Below are positions 33,487 through 46,090 of a DNA stretch of 64,000 nt, in pieces; within the stretch, counting starts at the first letter, position 1, and every line of letters begins with the position of its first letter. The DNA is from Tetrastigma voinierianum (Eukaryota > Streptophyta > Magnoliopsida > Vitales > Vitaceae). A program made the position numbers and the translations under genes. The notes beneath the pieces are model-generated. The model ran no database searches. It worked only from the letters and a program-made list of their open reading frames with translations, and was not told the DNA's origin. The stretch lies in the NCBI GenBank assembly GCA_016808115.1, contig JAEQBH010000991.1, positions 62,001 to 126,000 on the forward strand. The letters run 5' to 3'.

Positions 33487-34380
33487 TTATGGAACTGTTT
33501 TATCTTTCTCCTTCTCTTCTTTCTGTTCCCCTTTAACTTCCTTCTTTTCAACTTTTTCTATCACTTCCTCAAATTTTGTTGAATCTTGAAGCTCTTTTCC
33601 ACTCCTTAAGATTACAACTTTGCCTTCTCTCAGATTCTTTTCAGTGTCACTTGAAAATGCCTTTGAGGAGCTTTCTTTCATAGCAAGGGCTGGTTGTGCA
33701 ATCTGAGTTTCCAAGTTTTTAATTGATGCACCCATATTAGTCATCTCAAACTTCATAGTCGACAAAGAGCCCTTATGTACTTCCATCCTTTTCCTTGTCC
33801 CACTCACAAAAATGTTGATATTTTCATCTAAATATGGTTGTCTCTTTTAGCCTAAATAGTTAGAGCTAGAGCCTCCTTGATTTTGAAATTCGGGAGGAGC
33901 ATTGTTAGTATTGAAATGCTGAGGAGCTTGTTCCATATTCCCTTGATTTCCATAAGAGAAATTTTCATGATTTCTCAAACCTAGATTATAATGAGTAGGT
34001 AAGCTGTTATTGGGTTTGAAAACATATCCTCTACTGTTCACAAAGTTGGCATCTTCCACTTGAAAACTTGATCAACACACATAGGGTCATGAGCTTGCAT
34101 GTAAGCCATTTCTCCCATGGTAGGCTCTCTTTTACGTTGATGGTTTAGCTTAGTCAAGAAAACATCTAATTTGGCTTCTAAGGAAGATATTCTATACATT
34201 TTTGAAATTCAACCGGCTTTCTATCAAGGAATCTTTCTGAAGGAGCTTGGTAATTATTTTTGGCTAGCTCCTCGAAGAGTTGTTAAGCTACCTGAGTAGT
34301 CTTGCTTGTAATTGACCCTCCACTAGCTACATCCACAATACTTCTTGTTGAATAATTGAAACGTGCTGCTTAGATCACAG
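33487..34380 (-). pseudogene. Athila gag, C-terminal part
   Basis: Minus strand. NLETQIAQPALA and REGKVVILRSGKEL are the conserved end of Athila Gag just before protease. SIVDVASGGSITSKT (about 34320) is the middle segment. Several stops and shifts interrupt the frame. The upstream end is cut at 34380 by the chromovirus; gag continues at 45367. Confidence 0.75.
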
Positions 34381-37179
34381 TGTACGGTCATTGTAACCAT
34401 AAAGTCGCATATGTGCACCAAGGGCTTCCTTAATTATTTGAGTGCCATAGTAGTATTTTGAACGTTGTTTTTTAGGATGAAATTGTAAAGTTTTCAAAGA
34501 ATTGTGGCACTGTAAAACCCAAAAAAAAAATTATTAGAAATTTTGAAAAATTGCAAAAGGATAATAATAATAATAAATTTGCAGAATGGTTCAGGGAAGC
34601 CTAGAAAATTCTCTAGATCTCGGATGACAAAATAGACTGCGCCATTAAATTAGTCCCATGAAATCTAGTGACTCAGAAAGTTTAAGTCGATTTCTTAGGC
34701 AGCGAATATTTACGATTTTGGGTGATAAGCGGGTCGATGACTTGAGACCAGAGATTTTACGAAAATCTCGGAAGTCGAGAAATGACAGAGCTAAGTTCAT
34801 TTAAAAATAAAGTGAATTGAAAATAAATAAATAATTTGGGGCATAAAGCGGTTTCGAGATGAGGCAATATAGGCCATGTATCCAAATAATAATAATAAGA
34901 AAAAGAAGAAGAAAAAAAGAAAAAAGGAAGCGAAATAAAAGGGAAGGAAAGACAAACGAGGAGGGAGAGCATGAGAGAGAGAGTGAGAAAGAAATTTTAT
35001 TTTATTTTTTTCTTTCATCGCTTGTCTCTAAGATCTCACAGGAATCGGATAGTAGGTTTAGGCGGAAGCGGAAAATGAGTCGATCCACGAAACGAGAGAC
35101 TACGCGTGGGTGCAAAATCTTGCGTTCGTTAAACTCAAGAGGTGAAGATTTTACCTACTTGTGTTATTTATATCCTAAAGGTTATTTAATGGCTTGGGAT
35201 TTTCTTAAAGGTCGTGAGAGAACATGAAATTTGATTCAGAATTTTGGGCCCGAGTTTAGAAATTTTAAATTTGTTTAGAATGATGCAAGAGTTAGAATTG
35301 GAATTTGTTTCGGACGATTCGGGTTGAAATTGGAATTTGTTTAGGATAGTCTAAATAAGTTGCTGAGAACTGTTTTCGGGTGTTCTTGGACTCTACAGAA
35401 AGCCCCTTGAGTCTAGAATTTGGCCATATGCCTATGAATGGCATTTAGGGCCCACATGTTTTCTGAAAATTTTAATTGTAGCACCAAGTGTGCAAGTTGC
35501 TTGGTTGTGATGACGCGTGTGGTCTAATACATTGAATGTGTAGGGTAAAAGCGGAGGTGGAGAAATTGTGAAGTCGTGCTCGATTATTGTAAACGGAAGG
35601 TGAGTGTTCTAAACTTTATTTTGCAATGCTAGTGTATTATTTTATAAATCGTTTTACAATTTGTATGTTATGGTTTTGATTTGTTAAACCATATTTTATA
35701 AAGCAAGCAATATGCTTTATTAAGTAAGCAAGCAAGCAAGCAACTTATGGTTTTGATTTGTTAAACCATATTTTAAAGCTTATGGTTTAGATTTGTTAAA
35801 CCATATTTTATAAAGCAAGCAATATGCTTTATTAAGCAAGCAATCAAGCAACTTATGGTTTTGATTTGTTAAACCATATTTTAGAAAAGAAGAATTTGAA
35901 AAAAAAAGAAAAGAAAAAAAAAGAAAGAGAAAATTAAAATTTAAGCTATAGTTTGATTTGTAGAAACCATATTTTATAAAGCAAGCAATATGCTTTATCA
36001 AGCAAGCAAGCAACAAACTTATATTTTATAAGTTAGGAACTTAGAAATCCTAGTCTTAAGCGAGCATTAGGTGAAGGTGTTAAGTGCGTGCACGAGTTAA
36101 GACATGATTGCATTTCATTTTATATTTGCCTGGTCGGCAAACTTAGCTCATGCATTATGACATATTAGAGGAGGACCGTGGCACGTACTGGAGTATATAG
36201 GGTTAGCGCACTAGCTTATTATGTGGTGATGGAGCATTCCACCATTTTTATCGGAATAGATGATGTGGACACAAGGTCCTTCCACCGACACGGTAGAGAC
36301 ACAAGTTTCCCTTGTTTACTGAAGTGCTGACAAGCAAGAAAAGACCTCCCGAGTGGTTGATCATTTATATTTATAAGCATTTATATCTGACTTAAAATCG
36401 ATCAACGATAAAAGCGAGCAAACATTTTTCTGAAAGTTTTAGAAACTTTTATGAAAACAATGAGTTTTAAATTGTTTTGTAAAGGTCGTTTTCCAGTTTT
36501 GAGACATTTTCGAAAAGCAAGCATTTTCTGAAAAGGTTTTAGAAACTTTTATATGGCTTAAGCAAGGTTTTCTAAAGCGTTTTGTAAAAAGATCGTTTCT
36601 GATTTGAGACATTTCGAAAAATGACATTTTACGAAAAGTTTTAAAACTTTTATAACCCAATGACATCTGATCAACTGACTCTTTTGCTTTCATTTATTTT
36701 CTTAATTTTTTTAAAAATTATCTTCCAGTACAGGTACATAGGATATTTGGGACATATCGAGTCCTCGATTTCTAGTTATATGTCTTGTATTTACTCACTG
36801 TGTAGCATATATTTGTAAAGAAAGTGTAACTAACTTTTGTAAGAAAGAGGAAATACTTTAAGCTTGTATAGTTGTGCGTATGTATGTCATGGATTTTGTT
36901 TTATGAAAATGTGATGAGCTTGAGGCTCTTTTGAAGGAATGTTGTTGGTTGCCATATTTTAGAAGTGTAAATTGTATTCGGGTTTTGGGACATGTCACAT
37001 ATCGAATTTGTTATCTTCTTAAAAATTTATAAAATCCTGAGTTTAGAAAAGAAAAATTTTTATCTGGGTTTCGATAAACATACGGCTTAGCCACAGTTCA
37101 CAGTCATTGGAAGTATCGGTAGGGTTTTTGTGAGGTTCTTGGCACATCGCCACCTACTAGTAGGGGTGGGGGTGTGTCA
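34381..37179 (+). repeat. 5' LTR of the chromovirus
   Basis: Aligns with 42015-45366. Shared landmarks are TTCCTTAATTATTTG, GATGAAATTGTAAAGTTTTC, CTAGATCTCG, TGACGCGTGTGGTCTAATAC, TCGATTATTGTAAACGGAA and the GTAGGGGTGGGGGTGTGTCA end. Confidence 0.8.
35690..36015 (+). repeat. Tandem repeat with AAGC tracts in the 5' LTR
   Basis: About four units built of TTATGGTTTTGATTTGTTAA, ACCATATTTTATAAAGCAAG and CAATATGCTTTATTAAGC, with (AAGC)n tracts. The 3' LTR has only about two units (43230-43375). Confidence 0.85.
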
Positions 37180-37499
37180 AGTTAATTGCTCAGGCGGAGT
37201 CTTAGAAACCCAGTGTAATTAAGCATCGTAGTTTTCTTATACCTTTACTTTATTATTGGAAACCATCTGACCATGCATTTTCAAATTTAAGTGTGTACAT
37301 TTTAAATGTTTAAGTACTAAACATTTGATTTTTGAGAATAAAGCACTATGTCGATGAAGAGGATGTAGTCGATCTGAGGGCCATTCGAGGCTTTCCTAAC
37401 GTGATGTAGTACTGTGGGAGTTGACACGCGGAGTTGGTTTTACTAGCCTCCATGAATTAGCCTCGACGACAAGTCGAAATTTGGACCATTTAGGCGCGG

Positions 37500-38060
37500 A
37501 GGAGCTAGATGTCGAGGATTGTTTATTGCAGAGCAGGTGGCATAGATTGCTCAGATAGTAATTATAGCGACTTCGTTATGACCCGCGATATAGCCGCCTT
37601 CGCCTCCACCCGGAGAGGTTCTGAAGAGCAGGAGGTGCATAGAAGAAACACGAAGTTGGGCATTAAGCCATATGTGATGATGGCGATCTAGAGGTAGAGG
37701 TAGCACGGTTATGGTTGGGCAATTAAATGAAATTTCTGAGTTATAGAACTGCGTAGATGATGGAGGGTCCTGTTTTGGGTTTCGATTAGAGACATGGCTA
37801 AGGATTGGTGAGATGCTATGGATAGGAGGTATCCTGATGGTATGTCATGGGACCATTTTCAGTAAGAGTTTACTGATAGATTCTTTCCTCAGAGTCACAA
37901 GGATTCGAAGATTGAGGAGTTCTTCAGATTAGAGCAGAAGAACATGTCAGTATTAGAGTATGAGAAGAGGTTCTTAGAGTTAGTCAGATTGGTTCCATAT
38001 ATTTAGGTTGATGAAGTCTTAAAGTGTAGTGGTTTAGCGAGGATTCTGACACGGATCGGA
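37500..38060 (+). pseudogene. Chromovirus gag
   Basis: The retrotransposon Gag domain is readable at about 37795-38000 in one frame: YPDGMSWDHFQ, FTDRFFPQSHKDSKIEEFF and SVLEYEKRFLELVRLVPYI. In-frame stops lie at 37809 (after DW) and 37863, and there is a further TAG after PYI. A CCHC zinc knuckle is not visible between here and the protease. Confidence 0.75.
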
Positions 38061-38599
38061 GTTAATTTGTTTGTGGTTCCTTGAGTGGTTGGGGACTTAG
38101 TTGAGGTCCGCTTTGAGGATTGAAAAATTACTATGATATATCGAGTGGGCGGGGAAAGTAAGGAGTGCACCGGGCACTTCCCAGTGAGCTCACGGTTAGT
38201 CCGGCGAAGAGAAGCGGGAGAGGAGAGGTTCACGGTAGGGGTGCGGTCGGGCTGCTATGGTCGAGGTCAGTGGGGCCCCGGTCATGTGGTGACACCCCGG
38301 AGTATTCCTCAGTTTGTGATATGTGTCGGTGACACCTTGGGAGTGTAGAATATCATCTGGGGTGTTTCATTAATGGCTAGGAAGGCCATTTCATTAAAGT
38401 GTCCTCGGTTGATTGGTGCGGAAACCTTCATTGTGACCAGCCATACATTACCCCGACACAGGAGATGGGCACTCATAGGCCTTTAGGAGGAGTTTCCGAG
38501 TGGGCGCAGTCTTTGCCTTAGGTAGAGGTGGCCAGTGGTAGAGGTAGAGTGTGCCACAGGGATGCGAGGCGAGCTGGAATTTTCAGGCTAGAGTTTATG

Positions 38600-39040
38600 C
38601 TATGACTGACGAGGATCACAGATCGGCTCAGGATATGAAGTTCTGGAGTATTATTTCTATCCTTGATCATGATGCATATACATTAGTGGATCCAGGAGCC
38701 ACACATTCATTTGCATCCAGGCCTTTCTTAGATCGCTTCTAGATAGAGACCCAGCCATTAGGGGGTCGTATGAGAGTTTCCCTTCTAGTAGGAGATCCAT
38801 TATTCTCAGACAAAGTAGTAAGAGATAGTAGAGTTGAGATTGGGGGACAGGAGTTCCTAAAAAATCTTGTGACCCTAGATATGAGGGATTTTGATGTGGT
38901 TCTCGGCATGGATTGGCTATCTCGCCATAGGGCCACATTAGATTGTTATAAAAAGGAAGTAAAGTTGCATAAGCTAGGGAAATTGAAGGTAAAGTTCATG
39001 GAATGCCTTGATTATCTTCGATATGATCTCTGCCGTACTT
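38600..39040 (+). pseudogene. Chromovirus aspartic protease
   Basis: LVDPGATHSFASRPFL carries the protease active site in the D-P-G-A-T form used by Tekay/Del elements. FDVVLGMDWLSRHRATLDC is the conserved C-terminal segment. A TAG at about 38740 separates the halves. Confidence 0.8.
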
Positions 39041-39179
39041 GATGCGAGAGGATGCTACGTAAGGGTTGTCGAGGGTTATCGACATGTAGTGCGGAATAGG
39101 AAGGAGGGACTCTAGTAGATGAGATTCTAGTTTTAGAGTTCCCGGATGTATTCGAGATGATATTGCAGATTACCTCCAA

Positions 39180-40400
39180 ATAAATTAAGGTTCACCATTG
39201 ATTTGATCCTAGAGACTGAGCCCATTTACATTCCTCCTTATAGGATGGCTCTTGTAGAGTTGAGGGAGCTTAAGGCTCAGTTGGAAGAGTTGTTGAGTAA
39301 GGGATTCATTCGGCTGAGCATGTCCTCATGGGGAGCTCCAGTTCTCTTCTTGAAAAAGAAAGATGGGAGTTTGCGGTTGTGTATAGATTATAGGCGGTGA
39401 GCGAGTTACCATCCACGGTGTATCAACTCCCTATGATGATGAGTTGTCGATTAGCTTAGGGTCTCGAGTGTACTCGAAGATAGATTTGAGGTGAGGGCTA
39501 TCATGATTGAGGTATGGGGTGATTTTCTAAGGCGCATTAGGACAACATTCACGGGCATTTTGAGTTTACGGTGATCTTGGTTTGGTTGACTAATGCCCGG
39601 CCGGTGTTTATGGATTTGATGAACGGTGTTCGACCATGTTGGATATGTTCGTCATAGTCTTTATCGATGATATCTGGTGTATTCGAATTAGTCTAGAGGA
39701 ACATTCGAGAGCGCTTGAGAGTTGTGTTGCGGACCTTAAAGGGAGGCGGCGGTATGCAAGTTGAGAAGCGGTGAAGTTTTGGCTTAATAGGTGGCATTCT
39801 AGGTCGTATGATCTCGGTGAGGGTGAGTGTGGATCCACACAATCGCAAGAAGCTAGTGATGAAATTGAAGCATGGATGTCGGAGGTCGAGGAGCTTTGTG
39901 GTTTAATTTGGGTATTACGGGGAAGTTTGTTGAAGGGTTCTCTAAGATATGATTGACTGGTAATGAGGAAAGATGTAAAGTGTGATTGGGTGGATGCACA
40001 CCGACGAGTTTTCCCGAGGAGTTGGAAGGGTGGGTGTGACTCCGAGTTAGCTATCGATGGGAGAGATGGGTTTGTGATTTATAGTGATGCATCTCGGCCG
40101 GGCCTTGGTTGTGTTTTGATGCGAGAATGATGGGTGATTGTGTATGGCTCTGGCGGTAAAGAAGCATGGGAGGGTACACACACACGACTTAGAGCTTCAC
40201 GTGATCGTGTTTGCCTTCTGATACTAAGGTCAGTTCTTGTGTATATAATTTCTGAGATATAAATCTTTGTATATTTTCACCCATAAAGAGTTAAACCTAA
40301 GGTAAAGAAGATAGTTTGAGTTGATTAAGGACTACAACTGTACTATTGAGTACCATTTAGGAAAAGCTAATGTCGTAGTAGATGCCTTGAGTAGGCGGCT
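39180..40400 (+). pseudogene. Chromovirus reverse transcriptase and RNase H
   Basis: Readable blocks are PIYIPPYRMALVELRELKAQ, GFIRLSMSSWGAPVLFLKKK and LRLCIDYRR, then degenerate sequence. VFIDDI at about 39657-39673 keeps both catalytic Asp codons. The RNase H start SDASRPGLGCVLM lies near 40080 and its end YHLGKANVVVDALSRR near 40350. Stops and shifts separate every block. Confidence 0.75.
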
Positions 40401-40639
40401 AGAGAGTTCTTTGTCTCATATGAGATCAGGTTATCTTCCACTGTTGGTGGATCTGAGAGCTTTAGGGGTGATATCGGAGGTTGAGGATTCAGGAGCATTG
40501 TTAGCCACATTTCATGTTAGACCTCTCCTAGTGGCTTAGATTCTGGAAGGGCAGTTGCAGGATCCACAGATGATTAAACTTAAGCAAGAGATAGAAAAGA
40601 GAAAGACAACAGAGTTTCAAATAAGAGATGATGGCATGA

Positions 40640-41960
40640 TAGTGAAAGGGTAGAGAATGTGTGTGCCAGAGTATGGCGAGCTGAAGAGAGACATTATGGA
40701 AGAAGCACATTCATATGCTTATGCTATGCATCTAGGTAGTACCAAGACGCATGACTTTGTTAACATTACTAAGTGTAATGGGACGCAAGAAGAGATTACA
40801 GGTTTTGCCTCCAGATGCCTAACCCGTCGCCATAGCTGTAGAGCATCGAGGCCCGGGAAGATACGCTACCCCTATTCCAAAGATGGGAAATGGGAGAAGA
40901 TCACTATGGATTTTCAGGATGTGTCTTCCATGGACTCGTGAGGCGTGACGATGCTATACGGGTGATAGCACCGATCGACCTAAGTCTACTCTATTTTCTC
41001 TCGCCGCTAATGTTGAGACTTGAAAAGTCGGGCCTAATCAGACAGGAATGAGATAGTGAGACTTCGCTAGGTTCCAGCTGAGGTTTTAGATCACACCCAG
41101 TTCACATCCAGCTTAATGTTTTGCAAAGTAAAATTTTAGGTACTCGCCTTCATTTCAACACAACATTTCATCCTCAGACAAATGGCTAGTAAGAGAGGAC
41201 TATTCAGACGTTAGAGGATATGCTTAGAGCTTGTGTGATGGAATTCAAGGGGAGTTGGGCTACTCATTTGACACCGATGAGTTCGGGCTCTACAACAACA
41301 TTTACCGTCGGATGTAGATGGCTCCATTTGAGGCGTTGTATGGTAGGAAGTATAGGACTCCAGTGTGCTGGGATGAGGTTGGTGAGAGGAGACTGGTAGG
41401 TCCGGAGTTAGTGTAGGTTACTTCAGAGAAAGTGAAAGTTGTTCGTGATAACTTGAAGACGGAAAGAGATAGACAGAGAAGTTATACGGACAACCGTTGT
41501 AGACTCTCGCAGTCAGAGATAGGTGACCTGTCTTCAAGATTTCCTGAAGGGTGTTTTAGACGGCATGAGGCAAGCTCAGTCCGAGATTTATAGGGCCTTA
41601 TGAGATTGTGAGCAAGGTGGGACCAGTAGCTTACCGGTTGAAGTTACCCCAAGAGTTATCCAGGATTCATGACACATTCTATGTGTTGATGTTAAGGAAG
41701 TACATCCCAGATCCTTCACATGTGCTAAGAGAGCAGTCAGTGTAGCTAAAGGAGAACCTGAATTATGAGGAAACACCTATGCAAATTGTAGATTGCAAGG
41801 AACAAGTGTTGAGAAATAAGGTGATTCCTTTAGTTAAAGTCCCTGTGAAGAATCGAGAGAGGGCAAATTTACCCGGGAGCCAGAGGCTCAGATGTACTCG
41901 TGATCCCCAATTAGTTTTGATTGAGGTAGCCTTCTCTTCCTTTGGTTTAGTTTGTTCATT
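40640..41960 (+). pseudogene. Chromovirus integrase with C-terminal chromodomain remnant
   Basis: The zinc-binding region (EEAHSYAYAMHLGSTKTH) is followed by GKWEKITMDF, FHPQTNG near 41170, and MAPFEALYGRKYRTPVCWDE near 41320. After GPYEIVSKVGPVAYRLKLP comes the segment with EETPMQIVDCKEQVLRNK, the start of a Tekay/Del chromodomain. Its last part (REPEAQMYS) lies in another frame. The chromodomain is what places this element among chromoviruses. Confidence 0.75.
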
Positions 41961-42014
41961 TCGAGACGAATTGTTTTAGAGGTGGAGGGATTCAGAATTC
42001 CGGCCCCAAGAGGG

Positions 42015-45000
42015 TGTATGGTACGCAGAACCATAGAGTCTTATTATAAAAATTCAAGGGCTTCCCTTAATTATTTGCGCTATAGTAGTATTTTTTTGAA
42101 CATTGTTTTCAGGATGAAATTGTAAAGTTTTCTAAAGAATTGTGGTAATCAGAAACCTCGAAAAAAAAAAAAATATTAGAATTTTCAAAAAATCGCAAAA
42201 GGATAATAATAATAATAAATTGCTAGAATGGTTTGTGGTGCCTAGAAAATTTCTCTAGATCTCGACACAAACCGGATCACTGCTAAATCTGCCTCGTGAA
42301 ATCTAATGACCCGTAAAAGTTTCGTCGAATTCCCAAGACAAGTCAGAACATTTTACGATTTTCAGTGATGTCATAGCACTTTGATAAGATTTTTACGAAA
42401 ATCCCTAAGTCAGAAATGGCTTGAGCTAAGTTCATTTAAAAATAAAGTGAACTGATAAAAAATAAATTGTTTGTAGAAACGAACTAAACAGAGTAATATG
42501 AGCCATGTATCCAAATAATAATAATAAGAAAACAAATAAAAAGTGGAGAAGGAAAGATGTATGAGGGAGAAATGTGAGAAGAGAGAGAGATATAGAAACT
42601 TTATTTTATTTTTTCTTCTTCGCCTTCTAAGATCCGCAAAACCCGGACCGTAGGTTTCACTGGAGCAGAAGGCAAAGCCCATCCATAAACGAGGGCTACG
42701 CCGGTACTAAAATCTTAGCGTTTCTTCAAACCCCAAGAGGTAGGAAATTGTCCTACTTGTGTTATTTCTATCATAAAGGTCATTTAATGGCTTGGGATTT
42801 TCTTAGAGGCCATGAGAGGCCGTAAATTTCAGTTCAAAATTTTTGGACCAAGTTTAGGAATTTTTAGGAATTTTCGGACTGCTGCATAGCCTGGGTTGAA
42901 ATTTCAGGATCGTTTGGGATAGTTCCTGACAAGATTTTCGTAACTCCGCTTTCGTGTGTGTTCTGACTCTATAGAAAGCCTTGAGTCTAGAATCTCGCCA
43001 TGCCCGTGAATGACATTCGGGGCCCACATATTCTAGTAATTTTAATTGTGAGCACCAAGCAGTAAGTTGCTTGCTGTATGACGCGTGTGGTCTAATACAT
43101 TGAATGTGTAGGGTAAAAGCGGAGGTGGAGAAATTGTGAAGTCGTGCTCGATTATTGTAAACGGAAAGGTGATTGTTCTAAACTTTATTTTGCAATGCTA
43201 GTGTATTATTTTATAAATCGTTTTACAATTTGTATGTTATGGTTTTGATTTGTTAAACCATATTTTATAAAGCAAGCAATATGCTTTATTAAGCAAGCAA
43301 GCAAGCAAGCAACTTATGGTTTTGATTTGTTAAACCATATTTTATAAGCAAGCAATATGATTTCAGTTACAAGCAGCGTTAAACTTATATTTTATAAGTT
43401 AGGGCCTTAAGAAATCTCTAATCTTAAGCAAGACACGGCCATAGGTATTCCGCACGTGCACGGAAGTTAAGATATGACTACTACTTTATATTTTCCCGGG
43501 TTGGCAACCTAGGAATGCATTACTAAGATATTAGAGGAGGACCGTGACACGACTGGAGAGCATAGGGTTGGGCGAGCTTATTATGTGGTGATAGAGCATT
43601 CCACCATATTTACCGGAATAGATGATGTGGACACGAGGTCCTTCCATCGGCACGGTAGAGACACAGGTTTCCCGTGTTTACTTGGGTACAGCAAGCAAGA
43701 AAGGTGATGTGGACACGAGGTCCTTCCACTGCACTCCGTGAGACATTGTGTTTCCCCTGTGGTTTACTAGGTACAACAAGTAAGAAAGGCCTTTAAAGGT
43801 TGATCATTTATTTATAAGCATTTTACATACAAATTTAAAATCGAATTAATCGATAAGCAAGCAAGTTATTTTATGAAGTTTTAGAAACTTTATAGCAAAG
43901 CAAGCAATGTCTTTTCAAAGAGTTTTGTATAAGATCGTTTTTTACGCTGAGACATTTTCAAAAGTAAAGACACGAAAGTTTTAGAAACTTTTATAGCAAA
44001 GCAAGCAAGGTTTTCTAAAAGTGTTTTGTAAACGATCGTTTTTACAGTTTTGAGACATTTTCAGAAAAAGCAAGCATTTTATGAAAAGTTTTAGAAACTT
44101 TTATAGCAAAGAAAGCATTTTATGAAGGAGACACTCACTTATCTCTTTTAGCTCATTATTTTCCTGTTTTTAAAAATTATCTTCCAGGTACACGTACGCC
44201 GGACGGGACATAATGTGTGGTCCTCCACTTGTGTTATATGTGTTGTATTTACTCACTATTGTATATATTTGTAAAGAAAGTGTAACTAACTTTTGTAAGA
44301 AAATACTTTAAACTTGTATAGTTGTGCATATGTATGTACATAGTTTGTTTTTATGAAAATGTGATGAGCCTGAGGCTCTTTTGAAGAAGTGTTGTTGGTT
44401 GTCATATTTTAGTAGTGTAAATTGTATTTATAGGTTTTGGACATGTCCTATAAAACTGCTTGTCGAAATTTTATAAAATCACAAGTTTAGAAAAGAAAAT
44501 TTTTTATGCAGGTTTTCAGCAAGCAACACGGCTTAGCTTCATAGGATTCTCTAGTCATTGGAAGCAAGGAACAAAAAATCGGTTTTTGGGCGGCTTCGAA
44601 AAAATTTGCACTGGAAAAAATCGGAAGAAAAAAAATCGGGAAAAAATCGCCGATATTTCCCGAAAAATCCGATTTTTTCCCGAAATTTCGCCGAAAAATT
44701 GTTTTTTCCTTTTGTTCCTTGGCTCAAAAAATATGAAAAAATAGCTTTTGATGAGTTTCGAACCCACCCAAAATGCCTGGAAGTAGCACCCTCCAGCCAT
44801 CAAGCCATTGATTACACTGATTATATATAGTAAAACGTTTATATTCTTATTATTTATTTGTTCATAATCCCTTTTAATATTTTTATTTTATTATTTTACA
44901 TTAAACTTATAATATTTCTTTTAAATCAAATATTAATTTGAAAAGGAAAAGAAATAAAATATCATTTAAAAATTTAAAATTATAATATAATATTTTGAAT

Positions 45001-45366
45001 CTCCTCATTATCTACATATAATATTTATAATAATACTAAAACAAATAAATAATATCTCTTTAACATAATAATATCTGAATAATATACAATATAACATATT
45101 TAATTTAATAATTATTAATCCATTTGATTTTAATCTACCTTAATTAAGATATGAATCATTTCTCATAATCTATAATTAAAATATGAAAATTTTAATAACC
45201 GATATTTTTGTAAAATATCCACCGATATTTACCACATTATATTTCAAAATTCATTTACCGATATATCCGTGTTTATCGATATTTTGATCCTTGATTGGAA
45301 GTATCGACTGGGAGTTTTTGTGGGGTTGCCCGCACATCGCTTGCTAGTAGGGGTGGGGGTGTGTCA
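42015..45366 (+). repeat. 3' LTR of the chromovirus, carrying a hAT-type insertion
   Basis: Matches the 5' LTR. It is longer only because of the insert at 44565-45293, and without that insert and its duplication it is about 2.6 kb. It has fewer tandem-repeat units than the 5' LTR and a partly duplicated GATGTGGACACGAGGTCCTT block at 43620-43720. Confidence 0.8.
44565..45293 (+). mobile_element. Non-autonomous hAT-type DNA transposon, 729 bp, TSD ATTGGAAG
   Basis: The left end CAAGGAACAAAAAATCG and the reverse complement of the right end, CAAGGATCAAAATATCG, match at 15 of 17 positions. The 8-bp ATTGGAAG stands on both sides (44557-44564, 45294-45301), and the uninterrupted site is present in the 5' LTR near 37100. 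Subterminal regions carry several CGATATTT / AAATCGG words in both senses, as hAT elements do for transposase binding. No transposase is encoded. Confidence 0.88.
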
Positions 45367-46090
45367 AAGCGCATTGTAGAAAGTCTAGCATTAGGACCAT
45401 AGCTCATATTCATGTTGGGGACATCTTCTCAATAATTCCCTAAATCTCTCCCAAGCATCATAAGATGTTTCTTGCTCTCCTTGGTGGAATTGTGTGATCT
45501 CAACTCGAAGATGTGATGTTACTTAAGGGGGGAAGAACTTGGTAAGTAAAGCTTCCACCATATTCTCTCATGTCTCAATTGATCCTCGAGGCAGCCCTTG
45601 GAACCAATTTTTTTCCTTGTCATGCAAAGAGAAAGGAAACAACCCTAGCTTGATGATATTGTGATATACTCCATTCATCTTCACGGTATCACATAGCTGA
45701 AGAAAGTTAGAGATGTGCCCATTGAGATCTTACGAAGAGTTTCCCCCAAACTATTTTTGTTGGACCATAGAGCTTGCCTTCAATTCAAAATTGTTAGCAT
45801 CAATATGTTGTCTTCAGATCCCTGAGTAATTATCATTTACCTTGGGTCTCCAACATTCACCTAAGGTAAGCTCTTGCATTCTAGGTTTCTCATTCTGATC
45901 ACGATGCTCCTCTTTATAGCCATCACTGTTTCCATCAATGTTCCTATCACTGTGGTATTCTTCTATAGTGACTTTTTCAGCTTTTGACTTCCTCAAATTC
46001 CTTAAAGTTCTATTAATTTCTAGATCAATAGGTACCAAGTCATACTCTCTTCTTGTTGATATAAAATAGGTACCTACAATCAACAAGAGG
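45367..46090 (-). pseudogene. Athila gag, N-terminal part
   Basis: Minus strand. REYDLVPIDLEINRTLRNL lies near the start. ISNFLQLCDTVKMNGVYHNI and LGLFPFSLHDKEKNWFQ form the conserved Gag core, and SYDAWERFRELLRRCPQHEY leads to the chromovirus junction. Stops lie between the blocks. The C-terminal half continues at 34380. Confidence 0.75.

Larger units (their letters stand above)
34381..45366 (+). mobile_element. Tekay/Del-type chromovirus, about 11 kb, nested in Athila gag
   Basis: A full LTR-gag-protease-RT-RNase H-integrase-chromodomain-LTR order on the plus strand. The 5' LTR spans about 34381-37179 and the 3' LTR about 42015-45366. A purine-rich CCCCAAGAGGG stands right before the 3' LTR. 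LTRs start TGTA(C/T)GGT and end GGGGGTGTGTCA. Both neighbours are gag of the minus-strand Athila element. No matching 5-bp target duplication is seen (CACAG left, AAGCG right). The LTRs have diverged strongly and every coding domain is broken, so the insertion is old. Confidence 0.8.

Noticed and set aside
44750..44815. tRNA-like word GGTTCGAAACTC on the minus strand
   Set aside because: Only a B-box-like word. No acceptor stem, D arm or anticodon arm can be drawn around it.
44555..44830. Overlapping Lys/Phe-rich open frames on both strands in the hAT insert
   Set aside because: They are produced by A/T-run and CGATATTT-type subterminal repeats; no transposase motif is present.
34376..45371. 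Target duplication for the chromovirus
   Set aside because: CACAG on the left and AAGCG on the right do not match; none is claimed.
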